Positions 24,501 through 33,300 of a stretch of DNA of 64,000 bases are shown one piece after another; within the stretch, counting starts at the first letter, position 1, and each line of letters starts with the position of its first letter. The notes beneath the pieces were generated by a model that was not told the DNA's origin, ran no database searches, and saw only the letters and a list, made by a program, of their open reading frames with translations. This stretch comes from Phoronis australis (taxonomy: Eukaryota; Phoronida; Phoronidae). The DNA lies in NCBI GenBank assembly GCA_002633005.1, contig NMRA01000153.1, positions 128,191-192,190 on the forward strand, written 5' to 3'. Both the position numbers and the translations under genes were made by a program.

Positions 24501-27141
24501 CTAAACTATGAATAAGCTGAGCTAAAGTGTACACAGGATAATACATGGCCTCCTCAATGGCTCCACTTTGTTGGTGCACCACCAGAAATTCAAAAATAAA
24601 CTTTGTTTCTTTAAAACAAAAATCACTTAGTCAATATTTATGCCTGCGAGAAAATTCATGTATTTTCAATAAAGACAAAACTTTCTCTGGTTTTTATCAG
24701 AGACTAGAAACACAACGTATAGGTGTAGAAAGTGGACATCCCACAAACCATAGCATATACCGACATATCATAAGGCCCTTTCATATTAACTTAACTCCGG
24801 TCTGAGTAGAGCGTCGACGTAAACAGCGCAGTTAACTGGACCGTTCATACTGGCTTCGGTTAATGACCATCGAAGTTAAGGGTTGGTGACGCTGAAGTCA
24901 TCGAAGTTATCGCAAGGTAGCGCTGCACGCTAAGATTTTTTTCAAAGTGACAATTTGGGAACATTTAAATGTGCTAAATGACATTAAACTCATTTTTAAA
25001 TCGATTGGTTATCATTAGAGCAAAAAATAAGTAGTTATTAGTGATGGCACTACTCTGTAACTGTTGACGATAACAGTGGCACCTAGCGATAACTTCGATT
25101 GGACCAGAGTTAAGCGTTCATACTGCACCGCAGCGTCGACGCTGCGGTCTTAAATCCACCTACTAACTGCGATGTTAACTGGAGCTGTTAACTGCGATCC
25201 AGGACCGGAGTTAAGCGTTCATACTGACCGCAACTCCCCAAACCATCGACGTTAGTATGAAAGGCCCTAGAGGCAAGTATACTATCTAGACATTAAAAGT
25301 TAAACAAGTGGAGGCTAAAACATGATGATGTTTGAATAAAGATCAAATAGAAATTCACTGTGTCTCGAAACTCTGGGTAACACTCAACTTGACCTAAACT
25401 TGAACAGGCTATGCAACTGGAGATACCCCAGTAAGAATAATCTATCAACATTCAGTGCCTGAGTACAGTTTCTCAGGGCAAGCCTTTAAAGCCATAAAAA
25501 GTCTGGGAGACCTAGAAATTTGAGCTGCCTCCAATCCTCTCAATGTCCCCTTGTCGCCACAATTTTCAATTCCTCCAAATCACCCCAATTTTCACCTCCA
25601 GTGATCATATCTTTTGAGGGATTCCTGTATCCACGGGTTGATCCCCTGTTGTGAGCGGGGCCCTCGCGGGTTGATCCCGTTGTGAGTGGGGCCCTAAGAT
25701 GTAACTTATGGAGCATAATCACTTTTAAGGTAAAAAATACATTTTTATAATAATTTTTGGATGGGACTGACTTTTTGAAATTATCAGCTTTCACCAGAGC
25801 TATAAAATAATTAATTCCGCTACGTTTTTTGTGATTTTATTACATATTGTCAATTCTCGCCATTGTCTGCTAGACATTTGCTATAATCAAGGCGATGACA
25901 AAAAAAAAACACTTAAATGATCTGCTGTTTGTCAACTGGGAATTAAGCTCCATCAGCAGTGTTTGACAGTATGCGATAGGGCTGATCTCAGAAAACCTCA
26001 TTTCTCACCATTTTTCAAGGTACCTTAAAGTTGTATAGGATTTTAGATATGCGCCCAATTTTGGCCAACTTCATTATATCATATCTCAGAAATGGCTGAA
26101 TCGATTCACATTTAACTTTCACATACTATGCTTTATACACTATTCTCCAAGATGCTGATAGAAATTGTTTTTAAATGTTTCCACTTTTACATGAGGGGGC
26201 TATCAAAAATATGATTTTTATAAAAAAATCAAAAGTTACATAAAATGAAAATGAACTAACTTAGAAAACTGAAACAGTGGTTTTGAGATTTCATCTTGAA
26301 CATAGATATACATACGCATATGCATATACGTATATCATTGTATTTATACTGTTGTCAATTTTGCTACGATGTACCTTTCACTCTCAATAAATTTTGTTAC
26401 AGAGACATGGTCACATGATCCAAATAATGAATGGTTGGTATAAAGTAAAAAATTACATCCAACCGGCTTTCTACTTTCAGAAAATATACTTTTACTCAGT
26501 CAAAAGTCAATAAGCAAACTACTGTGGGGTGATACAGTACCAAGGTTAACTATTATTAACTCAAGCATAGAATAGACAGTGATCTTGAGTTTACGCAAAA
26601 GTAAAATAAAAAATGCCAAAAGTAAATTTGAGTTTGATTTCAAGTACAAAGATTAGACCCCAGCCCAATGTCTACAAAAGCAAAACACGACCCTCAGTAT
26701 TTTTTTATTCAACAAGTGACCCCATTCAAAATCAGACACCTAGGGATGGACGGGGATGACGGCATAATGCATTCACATTAAAACATGTGGGTGCATAATA
26801 AATAAATTTACAGCAATGTTGGAAGGAACATACATCAAGGTAATGGTGTAATTGGCAATGTTTACTGAGAATCGTTGACCTGCTGATAACAAAACACCAA
26901 TAAATATCATGATATCTTTGACAAATTGCTGGTCTCTTATGAAATCGAACTTGAGTTCTCTGTCAAAGCCAAACTGGTCCAGGTGAAATCCTGACTTCAT
27001 GCTAAACTAATCAAAAGTCGTGAAGAAAACAGAAACTGTGTTACCTTGACCTAGTTTGTGGCAGTTATTTTGGGCCCGCACATTCTTCAAAACACCGACA
27101 AGCACGACCATGAACTGGATGACACCAATGCAGGTCACCAT
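9044..27141 (-). CDS. CUB/LDLa single-pass membrane protein with PPxY tail (whole gene span, about 10 coding exons)
   Basis: Spliced model of about 606 residues. Residues 1-23 are a signal peptide. Residues 33-147 form a CUB domain (SLGYPHSYP, YVWKI, FDDFDLEPSDSIEVYRG). Residues 148-271 form a cysteine-free, CUB-like domain. LDLa modules occupy 272-306 and 307-347. An acidic DDEDE stalk precedes a membrane span at about 363-384, followed by an RRR stop-transfer. The cytoplasmic tail carries PPTY (426-429), PPAY (451-454) and PPEY (466-469). PPxY motifs bind WW domains, typically of Nedd4/Itch-type ubiquitin ligases, so ligand binding outside and ubiquitin-controlled trafficking inside is the likely theme (inference). 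CUB-CUB-LDLa-TM order recalls the NETO and LRP3/10/12 receptors, but two LDLa plus three PPxY fits neither well. All listed exons join in compatible phases. A 5' UTR exon must lie upstream of 27146. An extra exon near 26812-26990 is possible. Confidence 0.8.
9690..10060 (+). repeat. fragment of the CTCF-motif-bearing repeat family (copy A1)
   Basis: It shares modules with the copies at 13.0, 17.75 and 54.6 kb: TTGCCACTAGGTGGTG near 9740, TTGCCACTAGGGAGCACACC near 9885, and the terminal GACACCGGACAGA...GATGATGGCATAA block near 10015-10050. It lies in the last intron of the CUB/LDLa gene. Confidence 0.75.
10290..10411 (-). CDS. CUB/LDLa gene, exon with PPTY motif
   Basis: The acceptor TTATTTAG precedes 10411. 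The exon opens with GG, completing an Arg codon begun by the A at 12005. It reads RGRASPRLSVTVNN and GHPPTYDEAVLYNHVT. The preferred donor is GTATGT at 10289; an alternative GTGACA after AATCAC would drop seven residues and is also phase 0. Both keep the frame into the last exon. Confidence 0.8.
10455..11415 (+). repeat. array of tRNA-derived SINE-like composite copies
   Basis: Three related stretches share AATAAGTCTGACTGG-type text followed by a tRNA-like head. Pol III A boxes are TAGCTTAGTGG (10784-10794) and TAGCTCAGTGG (11285-11295); the copy at about 10505-10580 is more diverged. Text between heads repeats (GGTCACGT...GTGACCAACA, CAATTACCACATATACA, and TTCATCAAATTTTGC with GTGGGGG). Old SINE copies inside an intron, not functional tRNA genes. 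Confidence 0.6.
10840..10972. repeat. 31-bp tandem repeat, four copies plus
   Basis: TCATTGTCTTAACTAGTGTA recurs at 10841, 10872, 10903 and 10934, and a partial copy starts at 10965. It sits within the SINE array. There are no spacers, so it is not a CRISPR. Confidence 0.9.
11860..11965 (+). repeat. tRNA-derived SINE head
   Basis: A perfect A-box match TGGCCCAGTGG (11870-11880) and a near B box GGTTCAAGTTC (11914-11924), 44 nt apart, in the order expected of a pol III promoter. No cloverleaf can be closed cleanly, so it is a SINE and not a tRNA gene. Confidence 0.6.
12005..12172 (-). CDS. CUB/LDLa gene, transmembrane exon
   Basis: Acceptor TTTTCAG, then TG completing GTG with the G at 15250. 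It encodes the acidic stalk QTDDEDESMPT, a hydrophobic span (VLFIGALGIIGCLLLAIIF) and the basic MMRRRVIRC. The donor is GTGAGT directly after ACA A (12005), phase 1. Reading through would give a stop three codons later, which supports the donor. Confidence 0.9.
13010..15205 (+). repeat. CTCF-motif-bearing repeat family, long copy A2
   Basis: It begins with AACAAGAGCAACGCAGAGCA and TGCGCCCACA, as in copy A3, and ends with the ACCGGACGCCCAGACAGAGATGA block. Inside are reiterated modules of about 130-180 bp, each holding a variant of GCCACTAGGNGGCGC, for example TGGCCACTAGGTGGCGCA at 14913-14930 and GTCGCTAGGAGGCGCCACAG at 14771-14790. No coding capacity is recognised. It lies in the intron between the LDLa2 and membrane exons. 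Confidence 0.8.
15250..15372 (-). CDS. CUB/LDLa gene, exon for LDLa module 2
   Basis: It encodes a complete six-cysteine LDLa domain: CGGFLCYDRSACLSIHHVC followed by DGVSHC and the SDE calcium-cage signature, then QKC. Donor GTAAGT at 15249. Two acceptors fit the phase: TTGCAG before 15372, matching the usual AC-TGT start of LDLa exons, and TTTTTTAG before 15411, which has the better pyrimidine tract and would add 13 linker residues. Confidence 0.85.
15739..15843 (-). CDS. CUB/LDLa gene, exon for degenerate LDLa module 1
   Basis: Acceptor ATTCCAG, donor GTGAGT, phases 1-1. It encodes DCRVYTDQFRCNSGVC and NGYWNCPYGSDE. Cysteines 1, 2, 3 and 5 of the module are present. Cysteine 4 is Ser (residue 294 in the model) and cysteine 6 is missing, so the pair that normally bonds together is lost. 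Calcium ligands are also partly lost (DC replaced by NC). Confidence 0.85.
16020..16196 (+). mobile_element. 177-bp MITE, copy 1
   Basis: TIR-like ends ATTGACCTGT and AATAGGTCAAT. A second copy in the opposite orientation at 61847-62022 matches through GTGTCAAGAATGCTGCGTTC and TGATTGGTCAGTTAAGCCTT. No coding capacity. Confidence 0.8.
16567..16785 (-). CDS. CUB/LDLa gene, second half of CUB-like domain 2
   Basis: Acceptor CTGTTCCAG, donor GTAGGT, phases 1-1. It encodes VNGWSNTNFFEVHQGDS and YLHIFHQSVLTLRVRGSF. The text follows the CUB pattern for the second half of the fold but has no cysteine, so identification as CUB-like rests on pattern and position. Confidence 0.8.
16982..17134 (-). CDS. 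CUB/LDLa gene, first half of CUB-like domain 2
   Basis: Acceptor CTTCCAG, donor GTATAA (weak), phases 1-1. It encodes GDVRISAGYSHILTIP and LGVPKGYNAIHLRILQNTYL. The first Gly codon is shared with the exon ending at 20848. Confidence 0.75.
17755..19310 (+). repeat. CTCF-motif-bearing repeat family, full-looking copy A3
   Basis: The left end reads ACAAGAGCAATGCAGAGCGT and TGCGCCCACAATTG. The right end has a GACG/GACA tandem (about 19220-19255) and the palindromic terminus CCACATATAAATATGTGG (19275-19292), then GCGCATAATAA. Both ends share TGCGCCCACA as a short TIR. Inside are CTCF-like cores at 17845-17862 (TGGCCAGTAGAGGGCATA), 18323-18343, 18768-18788, about 18930 and 19073. It is very similar to the inverted copy at 54.64-55.72 kb, suggesting recent mobility. 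It lies in the intron between CUB1 and CUB-like 2. Confidence 0.8.
19311..20280. other. intron sequence, nothing recognised
   Basis: Part of the CUB/LDLa gene intron. No exon, RNA gene or clear repeat seen, apart from one diverged GCCAACAGGGAGTGCTATGG near 19975 that may be a remnant of the A family. Confidence 0.4.
20281..20460. repeat. 60-bp tandem repeat, three near-identical copies
   Basis: CTCAGTAGTTATATACG starts at 20281, 20341 and 20401, and each unit ends CCTTGCATAAGA. There are only a few differences, so the expansion is recent. The unit length is a multiple of three and makes an open plus-strand frame with a 20-residue repeat; there is no other sign of coding. Confidence 0.9.
20690..20795. 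repeat. dispersed repeat, shared with 22290-22378
   Basis: The two stretches share AATAGAATTTCA, then GCCATATTGTGAGCTAAATA and AGTGAAGAGTAACCGT. Related but diverged forms with ATTGTGTCCTAAATTGGTGA occur at about 36820, 51390 and 59250. Confidence 0.7.
20848..21016 (-). CDS. CUB/LDLa gene, second half of CUB1
   Basis: Acceptor TTTTTGCAG, phase 0 start GTT TAC CGC, donor GTTAGT, phase 1 end. It encodes VYRGLKKMITFWGSAGKRP and FTRRGFALTFQCFEAVSG, the usual end of a CUB domain, including a cysteine near the C-terminus. Confidence 0.85.
21017..22289. other. intron sequence, no gene seen
   Basis: AT-rich intron of the CUB/LDLa gene with no supported exon. Confidence 0.4.
22290..22378. repeat. 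dispersed repeat, second copy
   Basis: Matches 20690-20795 through GCCATATTGTGAGCTAAATA and AGTGAAGAGTAACCGT. The copies are about 1.6 kb apart in the same orientation. Confidence 0.7.
22379..23832. other. intron sequence, nothing recognised
   Basis: No exon or clear mobile element seen. TAGGCCTA octamers occur at 22991-22998 and 23753-23760. Confidence 0.4.
23833..24008 (-). CDS. CUB/LDLa gene, first half of CUB1
   Basis: Acceptor TGTTCCAG, opens with AC (completing GAC), donor GTAACA after ATC GAG, phase 0. It encodes GCPPTVVVGNGKQWG, SLGYPHSYPADHYVWKIAC and FDDFDLEPSDSIE, a textbook first half of a CUB domain. Confidence 0.9.
24070..24510. repeat. degenerate array built on CTAGTCATGACTA-type palindromes
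   Basis: Variants of CTAGTCATGACTAAGACT recur in both orientations at least ten times. The outer parts (GTGACTAAAAATCTAGTCATGGCT on the left, GTGACTAAAACATGACTAAT on the right) share their beginnings. Intron of the CUB/LDLa gene. Confidence 0.7.
24772..25268. mobile_element. about 500-bp MITE with AAGGCCCTTTCATA ends, copy 1
   Basis: It starts AAGGCCCTTTCATATTAAC and ends with the near-complement GTTAGTATGAAAGGCCCT. It contains a perfect 22-bp palindrome centred on GTCGAC at 25127-25148 and several GTTAACTG/CGGAGTTAAGCGTTCATACTG blocks. A second copy, truncated at its right end, is at 40136-40528. Confidence 0.85.
25269..26735. other. non-coding; diverged dispersed repeat at about 26050-26520
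   Basis: The part from about 26050 shares order and wording with septin-intron stretches near 47870, 54340-54610 and 60720 (ATATCTCAGAAATGGCTG, GGTATAAAGTAAAAAATTAC, CTTTCTACTTTCAGA types). No gene seen. Confidence 0.45.
26736..26806 (+). repeat. terminal fragment of the A repeat family (copy A5)
   Basis: It contains GGATGACGGCATAATGCATT and ACATGTGGGTGCATAATAA, the end of the A family. It abuts the candidate exon at 26812-26990. Confidence 0.65.
26812..26990 (-). CDS. candidate additional exon of the CUB/LDLa gene (unproven)
   Basis: An open stretch reads GFHLDQFGFDRELKFDF and IGVLLSAGQRFSVNIANYT. It resembles the exon at 17134-16982 (D-I-x-x-x-x-GV-x-x-G-x-x-x-x-x-I-x-N-Y-T). Acceptor GTCAG at 26991-26992 would leave a 54-nt intron after the signal exon, with matching phase 1. 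The only good donor (GTAAAT at 26811) ends in phase 0 and does not match the next recognised exon, so either another exon is missing from the model or this is an exon relic. Confidence 0.35.
27045..27141 (-). CDS. CUB/LDLa gene, first coding exon: signal peptide
   Basis: The ATG at 27141-27139 lies 5 nt inside an exon whose acceptor is a strong pyrimidine tract ending TTTTCAG, so a 5' UTR exon lies further upstream. It encodes MVTCIGVIQFMVVLVGVL, then KNVRA and a likely cleavage before QNNCHKLGQ. Donor GTAACA, phase 1, joins the AC of the CUB1 exon to make Asp. A start further upstream is excluded by the splice site. Confidence 0.75.
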
Positions 27142-27872
27142 ATTTTCTGAAAATAAAAAAAAACAAACGGCTTGGACAGGAGACCTACATGAGGGTGATA
27201 GTCTGAAAATCATTGGTAACAACTGACAATTAAAGAGAAGAAAAGCAGAGACTCCTACATTCTGAATATTTCCGCGAGTTGCCTAATTCAGGTGAGCGTT
27301 CTGTTGAGGCCAGCTAAATGTCAAAAAACACACAAGAATTTGTGAAATATTGCCATGTATTACATTAGCTTCCTTAGTGGAATTGTTGTGTCAATGAAAC
27401 TGTACCCAGAACTTACCGTAGATATTTGCACCACACCTGTGTAAGTTAGTGTCCAAAACACCTAGGTTACACCTTCATTCCTAGTTCAAACAGCTAGAAC
27501 TACTACTATAGTTGCTTAGAAGCACATGTAGTATATTGAATCATATACACAATAGTTACAGCAATATAGTTGGTTGTAAATGTTAGATTTATAAATATTT
27601 CAAAAAATCATCTTAGATAATTACACACTAGTACTAGTATACTCATTATGCAATGATCCAGTCTGTATTTCTTGTAACTATATACGTGAAATCAATATAC
27701 ACTAATGAAAACTTGTCTTACATATACTGCATCCAGACTTTTCTCAAATACAAAGACACACTACACATTGGTAGCATTGTGGTTTTAACTAATGTTGCTA
27801 TAAGAAAAATGCAAAAAATGCAAAGATTACTTAATGTGCTACAATGACTCATTCGGGAGGGGGGGCATAATG

Positions 27873-27927
27873 TAGAATTGTCGTGAGGACGTAACTGACA
27901 GCGTATCAAGTCCTCACAACAATTCCA
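27873..27927. repeat. short hairpin
   Basis: GAATTGTCGTGAGGAC is followed after about 20 nt by its near-complement GTCCTCACAACAATTC. It may be a short MITE relic. Confidence 0.5.
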
Positions 27928-30294
27928 CGGGGACCCCAGGGTCTCACGCTCCCCTGGCTTATTACAATAATTTGAAAAGGCTTTTCCCAGCCACATGTAT
28001 TGTTGTGTGTTATGAAAGAGATAATGATACATGCACCTGACGTGGCAAGTGGAGGAACTACACTCGTTTATCACATTGGAGTAGACTCACAGTAGAACTG
28101 TGGTTTTCTGCTGAGCACAGACCGTCCGGAGTTGTACCACATACCAACTCCAAACAGTTTCTCACCACCATTTAGCGTTATGGAGCTCCCACAGAAGAGA
28201 TATATGGGATGATCATGTGATAAGGGATTTGTGGGATTTACCTGAATGCAGAGACATTTCTATGGAAGGCTCTTGCTACACTAGCACCACCTGGTGAATT
28301 TCGAGTCCCCCTTATGGCACGCAATGCTCAACAAATCAACAAATGGCAGACAATAACGAACTGCTGCTTTTAAGTGACTTGTCGCACGTGAACCCCTTCC
28401 AATTTATAACCTCCCTCGTTTCCAAAGAAAATGATAGACTAGGTCAAAATACAGAAAAATTAAGTTCGTTTGCCCTTATCCGACCAACCCGCTAAAAACC
28501 TGCGGACTCAGAAAATTTCAGAGACAAAATTAAGTTCCTCTGACTTTTTATTCATTACTCTACATAAAGTGCTGTAATCAATTTCTCACTTTTGCTCGAC
28601 TGACGACACAGCCTTATCGGCAACTTGGCCGTTTTGTGACAAAAAACAGGCTAAAACCCGTCAACAAAATCGCAATCGTGAGTTGTTGATTTCTCAAGAT
28701 TCTTGAAGAACGCGTTGCTCATTGGTTGAGAAATAGTAGGAAAATTGATGTATGAAGCTATAAATTATTTTTGCTTATCTACCTTCTCAGGTGTTAAAAG
28801 TAGGCCCGGTCGGGTAAGGGCAAACAAAGATATTTTTAAGATTGGCCCCCACCAATTCTTTACATACTTTGTACTTAAGACAGATTCCTCATGTAATCCA
28901 AGTGAAGCACGATTGTTCTAGTCTAACTTTTTTATACATGATTACACAGATTCAGTTGAAACCAACCAACACTACACGACCAATCTTATTGAATATTTTC
29001 ATCGATTAATCAATTTCAAGCCAGGTGGTGTTTCCCGGTTGCCCAGTACCACTATCGATAACGGAAGTTTTACTAGTAGGCCTACCAAACTTGGTATGTG
29101 GTGAACAGTGATTTCTAATGAAAATGATTGTGACCCTGATTCATATCAGGTTATAACGACAAATAGGCAGATTTCTCACTTCAGTTAGAGATGTAACCTG
29201 TCTACAAAAGTGAGTGTATGTGTAATTTTCATCCATGAAACTGATCATTTTTTTGTTCGCAACATTTCTTGATAACTCATAGTTCACGACAACTATCACG
29301 AGTGGCGCTATTTGTTTAATTCATGGCCTCACTGCAAATGACATCAGCATTGAGTCTAGTAACACACTGAGTAGGCCTATCTTTCTGACTGACCCCGGTT
29401 CAAATGATCGGTTTCAGTTTCCAACACATCCCGCAGGCGATATGCTAGTTGAAAGTGCTACTGTCTAGGCTGAGCGAACTAAGGGAAGATGCTAACAAAA
29501 AAGCATGACAAAACTAACAACACAGGCACTGGTCGAATTAGTCATTCAACAAAATGCATGCACACTAGCTGCCAGGTGGGGTGGGGGGGGGGGGGGGNGG
29601 GGGGGGGGGTGACACAAGTCCGATATAATGGACCCTGATTTTGAGGACAAGGTTCATATTGACTAAATGAAAGGGGACATTATTTAGTGATTGCTTGGTT
29701 CGCTAAATCAGGGCCTACATTATTGACATTACACCAGACTAGTGCCGTGGGGGGCCCACCTTGGCATGACGACATATGACCCCTTTTTCAAGGTAATTGT
29801 GTCCACTTTCAAACCGGACACCTAGGTCCCCTTACCAGCCTTACCTCTTTCCTTATTCTATGTCATTCTGACACACGGTATAATCTCCATAAATGAAGAT
29901 AAACTGGTAATAACACAAACGCTGAATCACGTTTCACTCGTCGTTGCTTCCGTGTAGTAATATTTGGAGTTAGTCGAGTTCCAGCTTTCTGCGTAAGAGG
30001 ACGCTGTTTGTTAACTGCTTTGGTACCAGTGGTAATCACAATGATTCGGTACCTGAGCGTAAAGGAATAGTTCCATTGGTTGGCAAAAGATGTCACAGGA
30101 GTGTTTTCACGATTGTCTCCCTTGGAAAAGTGTCGAAGGGAACCTGTCAAAGATGGCGGTAGGTCCGAAAAGCAGCTGAACAAATTTCCTATCGGATTTT
30201 GGAAGTTTTCTAGTCTTTTTCTAGTTACGACTTTTTCAAGTAGCCTGAACGTATACGGCCTCAGAAGAGCATTACCATCCACACCACATTCACA
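27928..30294. other. region between the two head-to-head genes
   Basis: It holds the unseen 5' exon and promoter of the minus-strand gene and the promoter of the septin. It includes a long G-run with an undetermined base at 29598 (about 29582-29609) and two TAGGCCTA octamers (29077-29084, 29372-29379). No further exon could be supported. Confidence 0.45.
30147..30179 (+). promoter_or_regulatory. YY1-like site overlapping a short upstream ORF before septin exon 1
   Basis: CAAAGATGGCGGT (30148-30160) matches the YY1 core AAGATGGCGGC, common at or just after start sites of housekeeping genes. The ATG inside it opens an eight-codon frame closing at TGA 30177-30179. It is about 140 bp before the predicted septin start, so it may lie in the 5' UTR (inference). 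Confidence 0.45.
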
Positions 30295-30309
30295 ATGACT
30301 GACCGTCAG
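30295..30309 (+). CDS. septin exon 1 (start codon, five residues)
   Basis: ATG ACT GAC CGT CAG followed by donor GTGAGG: MTDRQ. Vertebrate SEPT2 also has a short N-terminus before the FxNPE...GYVGF block of exon 2. Phase 0 matches exon 2. It is chosen by position, phase and the upstream YY1-like site; it is not proven, because the next exon is 6.7 kb away. Confidence 0.6.
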
Positions 30310-33300
30310 GTGAGGAACTATTATTATTTCAAGTTGCTGTCTAAGTAAACAAGGACGGTAACGTCAAAATTCGCCCATCCTATTTTTATTTCCAGCCCTA
30401 ACTTTTTCCAACAGCCCAATACTGAAATACCATAACACCACTTGGGTACTGTACCATAAGCTATAATAGTTTGCATCTGTAGTGTAGCCGTAGGCGTAGG
30501 GAACTGAATCTCGCAAGTAAAGTTAACGTGATCACGTACTTAGTAAGTGAATTGGGATGCATGGAGATCTATTCTTTTGGTAGACAGTGACCATCGTATC
30601 TAATAGATCTCCATTTATCACAATTCATATTTACAAAGGTTTTGATCACACTAGCTTTACTTACGAGATTCAGTGCCCTATGCTTACGGCTACTCTACAG
30701 ATGCAAACTATTATCATGAAACACCTATAGGCACTTCATACACCAGTGGAATCTTTTTGGCGAATTATGCCTCACACTAATTAAAACATCAACGTTATAC
30801 TACCGGCGCAGGCAGTGTTAAAAATGGCCAGTTGCTGATTTGGGCAACTGAACGAAGGACTGGTTGAAGAAAAAGTTTGATAACGGGAGTGTTTCGTTGA
30901 GCTGGAAGGAATTAAAGACATCGACGTCTCCTAAGGTGTCCCTCTACGCGCAAAAGGTATTTAGAACAACATGACTTTGATGTTTTAGTCAATGTGATTC
31001 ATAATTCGCTGAAAAGCTTCCGGCATATGATGTTCCTATGGGAGTTCCACCGTCTCTACTGGGCCAGGTAGAGACTGTGATCACTGTCTAATAATAATGT
31101 GACTTAAGATGTTTTAATTATTGTGAGGCATAATTTGCCAAAAAGCTTTCGGCGCATGAAGCACCTATAGGAGCTTCATCGTCTCTACTCTAACTAGAGA
31201 CAGTGGTCACTGTCTATTCTTCAGGACAAAGACTTTTGTGGTTGTACGTTTTTGATTTTTGAGAGTGTTATGCATCTATAGAACTGGCACCGGCTTTCAC
31301 TGTTTCCAGTGACTGTCACTTCATCAAATTAGAAAATATAAACACTGGTGGTGGTTTCCTGTCAATACTGCTGTTAATGTTAAAGTGATGTCATCGCTTA
31401 ATCAAGCCTGTAGGCCAGAAGATTTTTGAAAAGTCTCGTTTAACCCTAACAAAACTATGAAAGTTATGTTACTAAGTATAGAGTGCAGATGGATACTTAT
31501 GGAGGAAGGCAGCTAGAGTATTTAAATACTTCCAAAAAATGAAATATTCCCATAATCAACACTTTTTCAACAGTTCTTCATTCTGCTATTTTTCTGTTAT
31601 CACTGTAGGTGTCTATACTATAGCATGTAAATTGACCTCCATGACCTCGACAGTAAGCCAGTCACTAAAGCACTACACTAGTGATCCAACTTGGATGTGA
31701 GGGTGGCACATGTCTCTCATGCTTGAACAAAATGGCATCGTTGATGAATGGAAAGAAATCTTAATTACTGTGTATTTGTTCCAGTTGGAAGGTTAGACAT
31801 GGTTAGCCTCCAACATTGCCTTTCTTTGCTCGAAAGGCACCAGTATTATAGCAGTGTGATGTTGATGGTTTGGTCATTGTGAGTCATAATTTGGTGAAAT
31901 GTGTCTGGTGTATAGTACCTCCATAGGATGGCTACAGTCTCAACCAGCTTTTCTGACCTAGTTCAGAAAATGGCACTGCTATATGCTGATAATGTCTAAC
32001 CTACAAGAATGGCTTACCTACCATACCTAACTAGGTTTCAACTCCAGACTTCTCAGTGTACTCAGGGCAACCACGATCATTAATGTGGTGAATCTTCAGT
32101 TAGTGTATTACTATGGCCTCTCATAATCACTCATTTGCTCTTTGGTCAACTAGTTGAGATGCCTGACTTTGAATTGAATTACTGGGTATGAAACTTGAAA
32201 CAAGGCGATTTTTTTTTCGATATCTTACACACACAAACACACTTGCTCGCACGCACACACACACACTACTGAATACCTGGCCAGATTATATATACGAAAC
32301 AGTCATGTCTATATACACTATGCAATCTCCGAATTTGGAACTGATATTACATCTAGCTCTCGACAGCAGATCACTGCACACAAACAACACACATGTATCT
32401 TTATATCGTATGCAGTGACAGTTGGTATCAGCACAGATAAACTGGGAGTTACGAAGCAATCAAGTGGAACTTATGATTATTTGAGTGAACTTGCCAAATG
32501 TACTTGGATATTCCAAGTTGACGCATACGCCATCTTAAGATCAGGGGGAATTCAAAGGTCAAGCACAGCACGAACAGCAAGACTACAGGGATTCTCAACT
32601 CCCAAGATGTGACATGGCCTCAGCTAACACCGCTACTGTACATGTACTGTGGACTCTGGGGGTTGTACTCTCTACCAGACTTCATACATGCATGCACAAG
32701 CCCCATGCAAATTAAATGGAGTCAGTGAAAATTTCAATGCGAACTTTTCACCCTGTCTGAAATACAATTAAAATTCGAAAGTGATAGTTTTAAATTGTAG
32801 ATCACCTGAAAATAAACTGTGCCTTTCACTACCCCCTTACTTTCTTGGGATGGTTTCTTTACATCACTTTTTGATTATTAGTAAGACAAAATGAATCTGA
32901 ATTCTTCGAAATGTAATTTTGGAATGTTGCAATCAATCTTCATTCCTTGGCTTTTTAGGGAAAGGATTAATTTTGCCTTTTTAAAACCCATTCTAGAATA
33001 AAAGTGCGAAAATTCGCTTAACAATGAAAAAGAGCGGGCACTTGGTTTTCAGGAGAAATTCAATAGACGTTTGACGAAGTTCACTTGCACAAGTTCCACC
33101 CACGAGGTCATGCGATCGGAATCACTTGTAAACAAACTCCACGTGTATTTGACTCTACGTCAAAGATATTAGTAAATAGCACAAAATTACTAAACATATT
33201 TTTGTGCTGTGTACATCACATAGACATCTTAAAAGGGGAAGTTTTGTTTAATAATATGTATTAAAATACCATTTAGTTTCAAATAGTCCAATTGATCATA

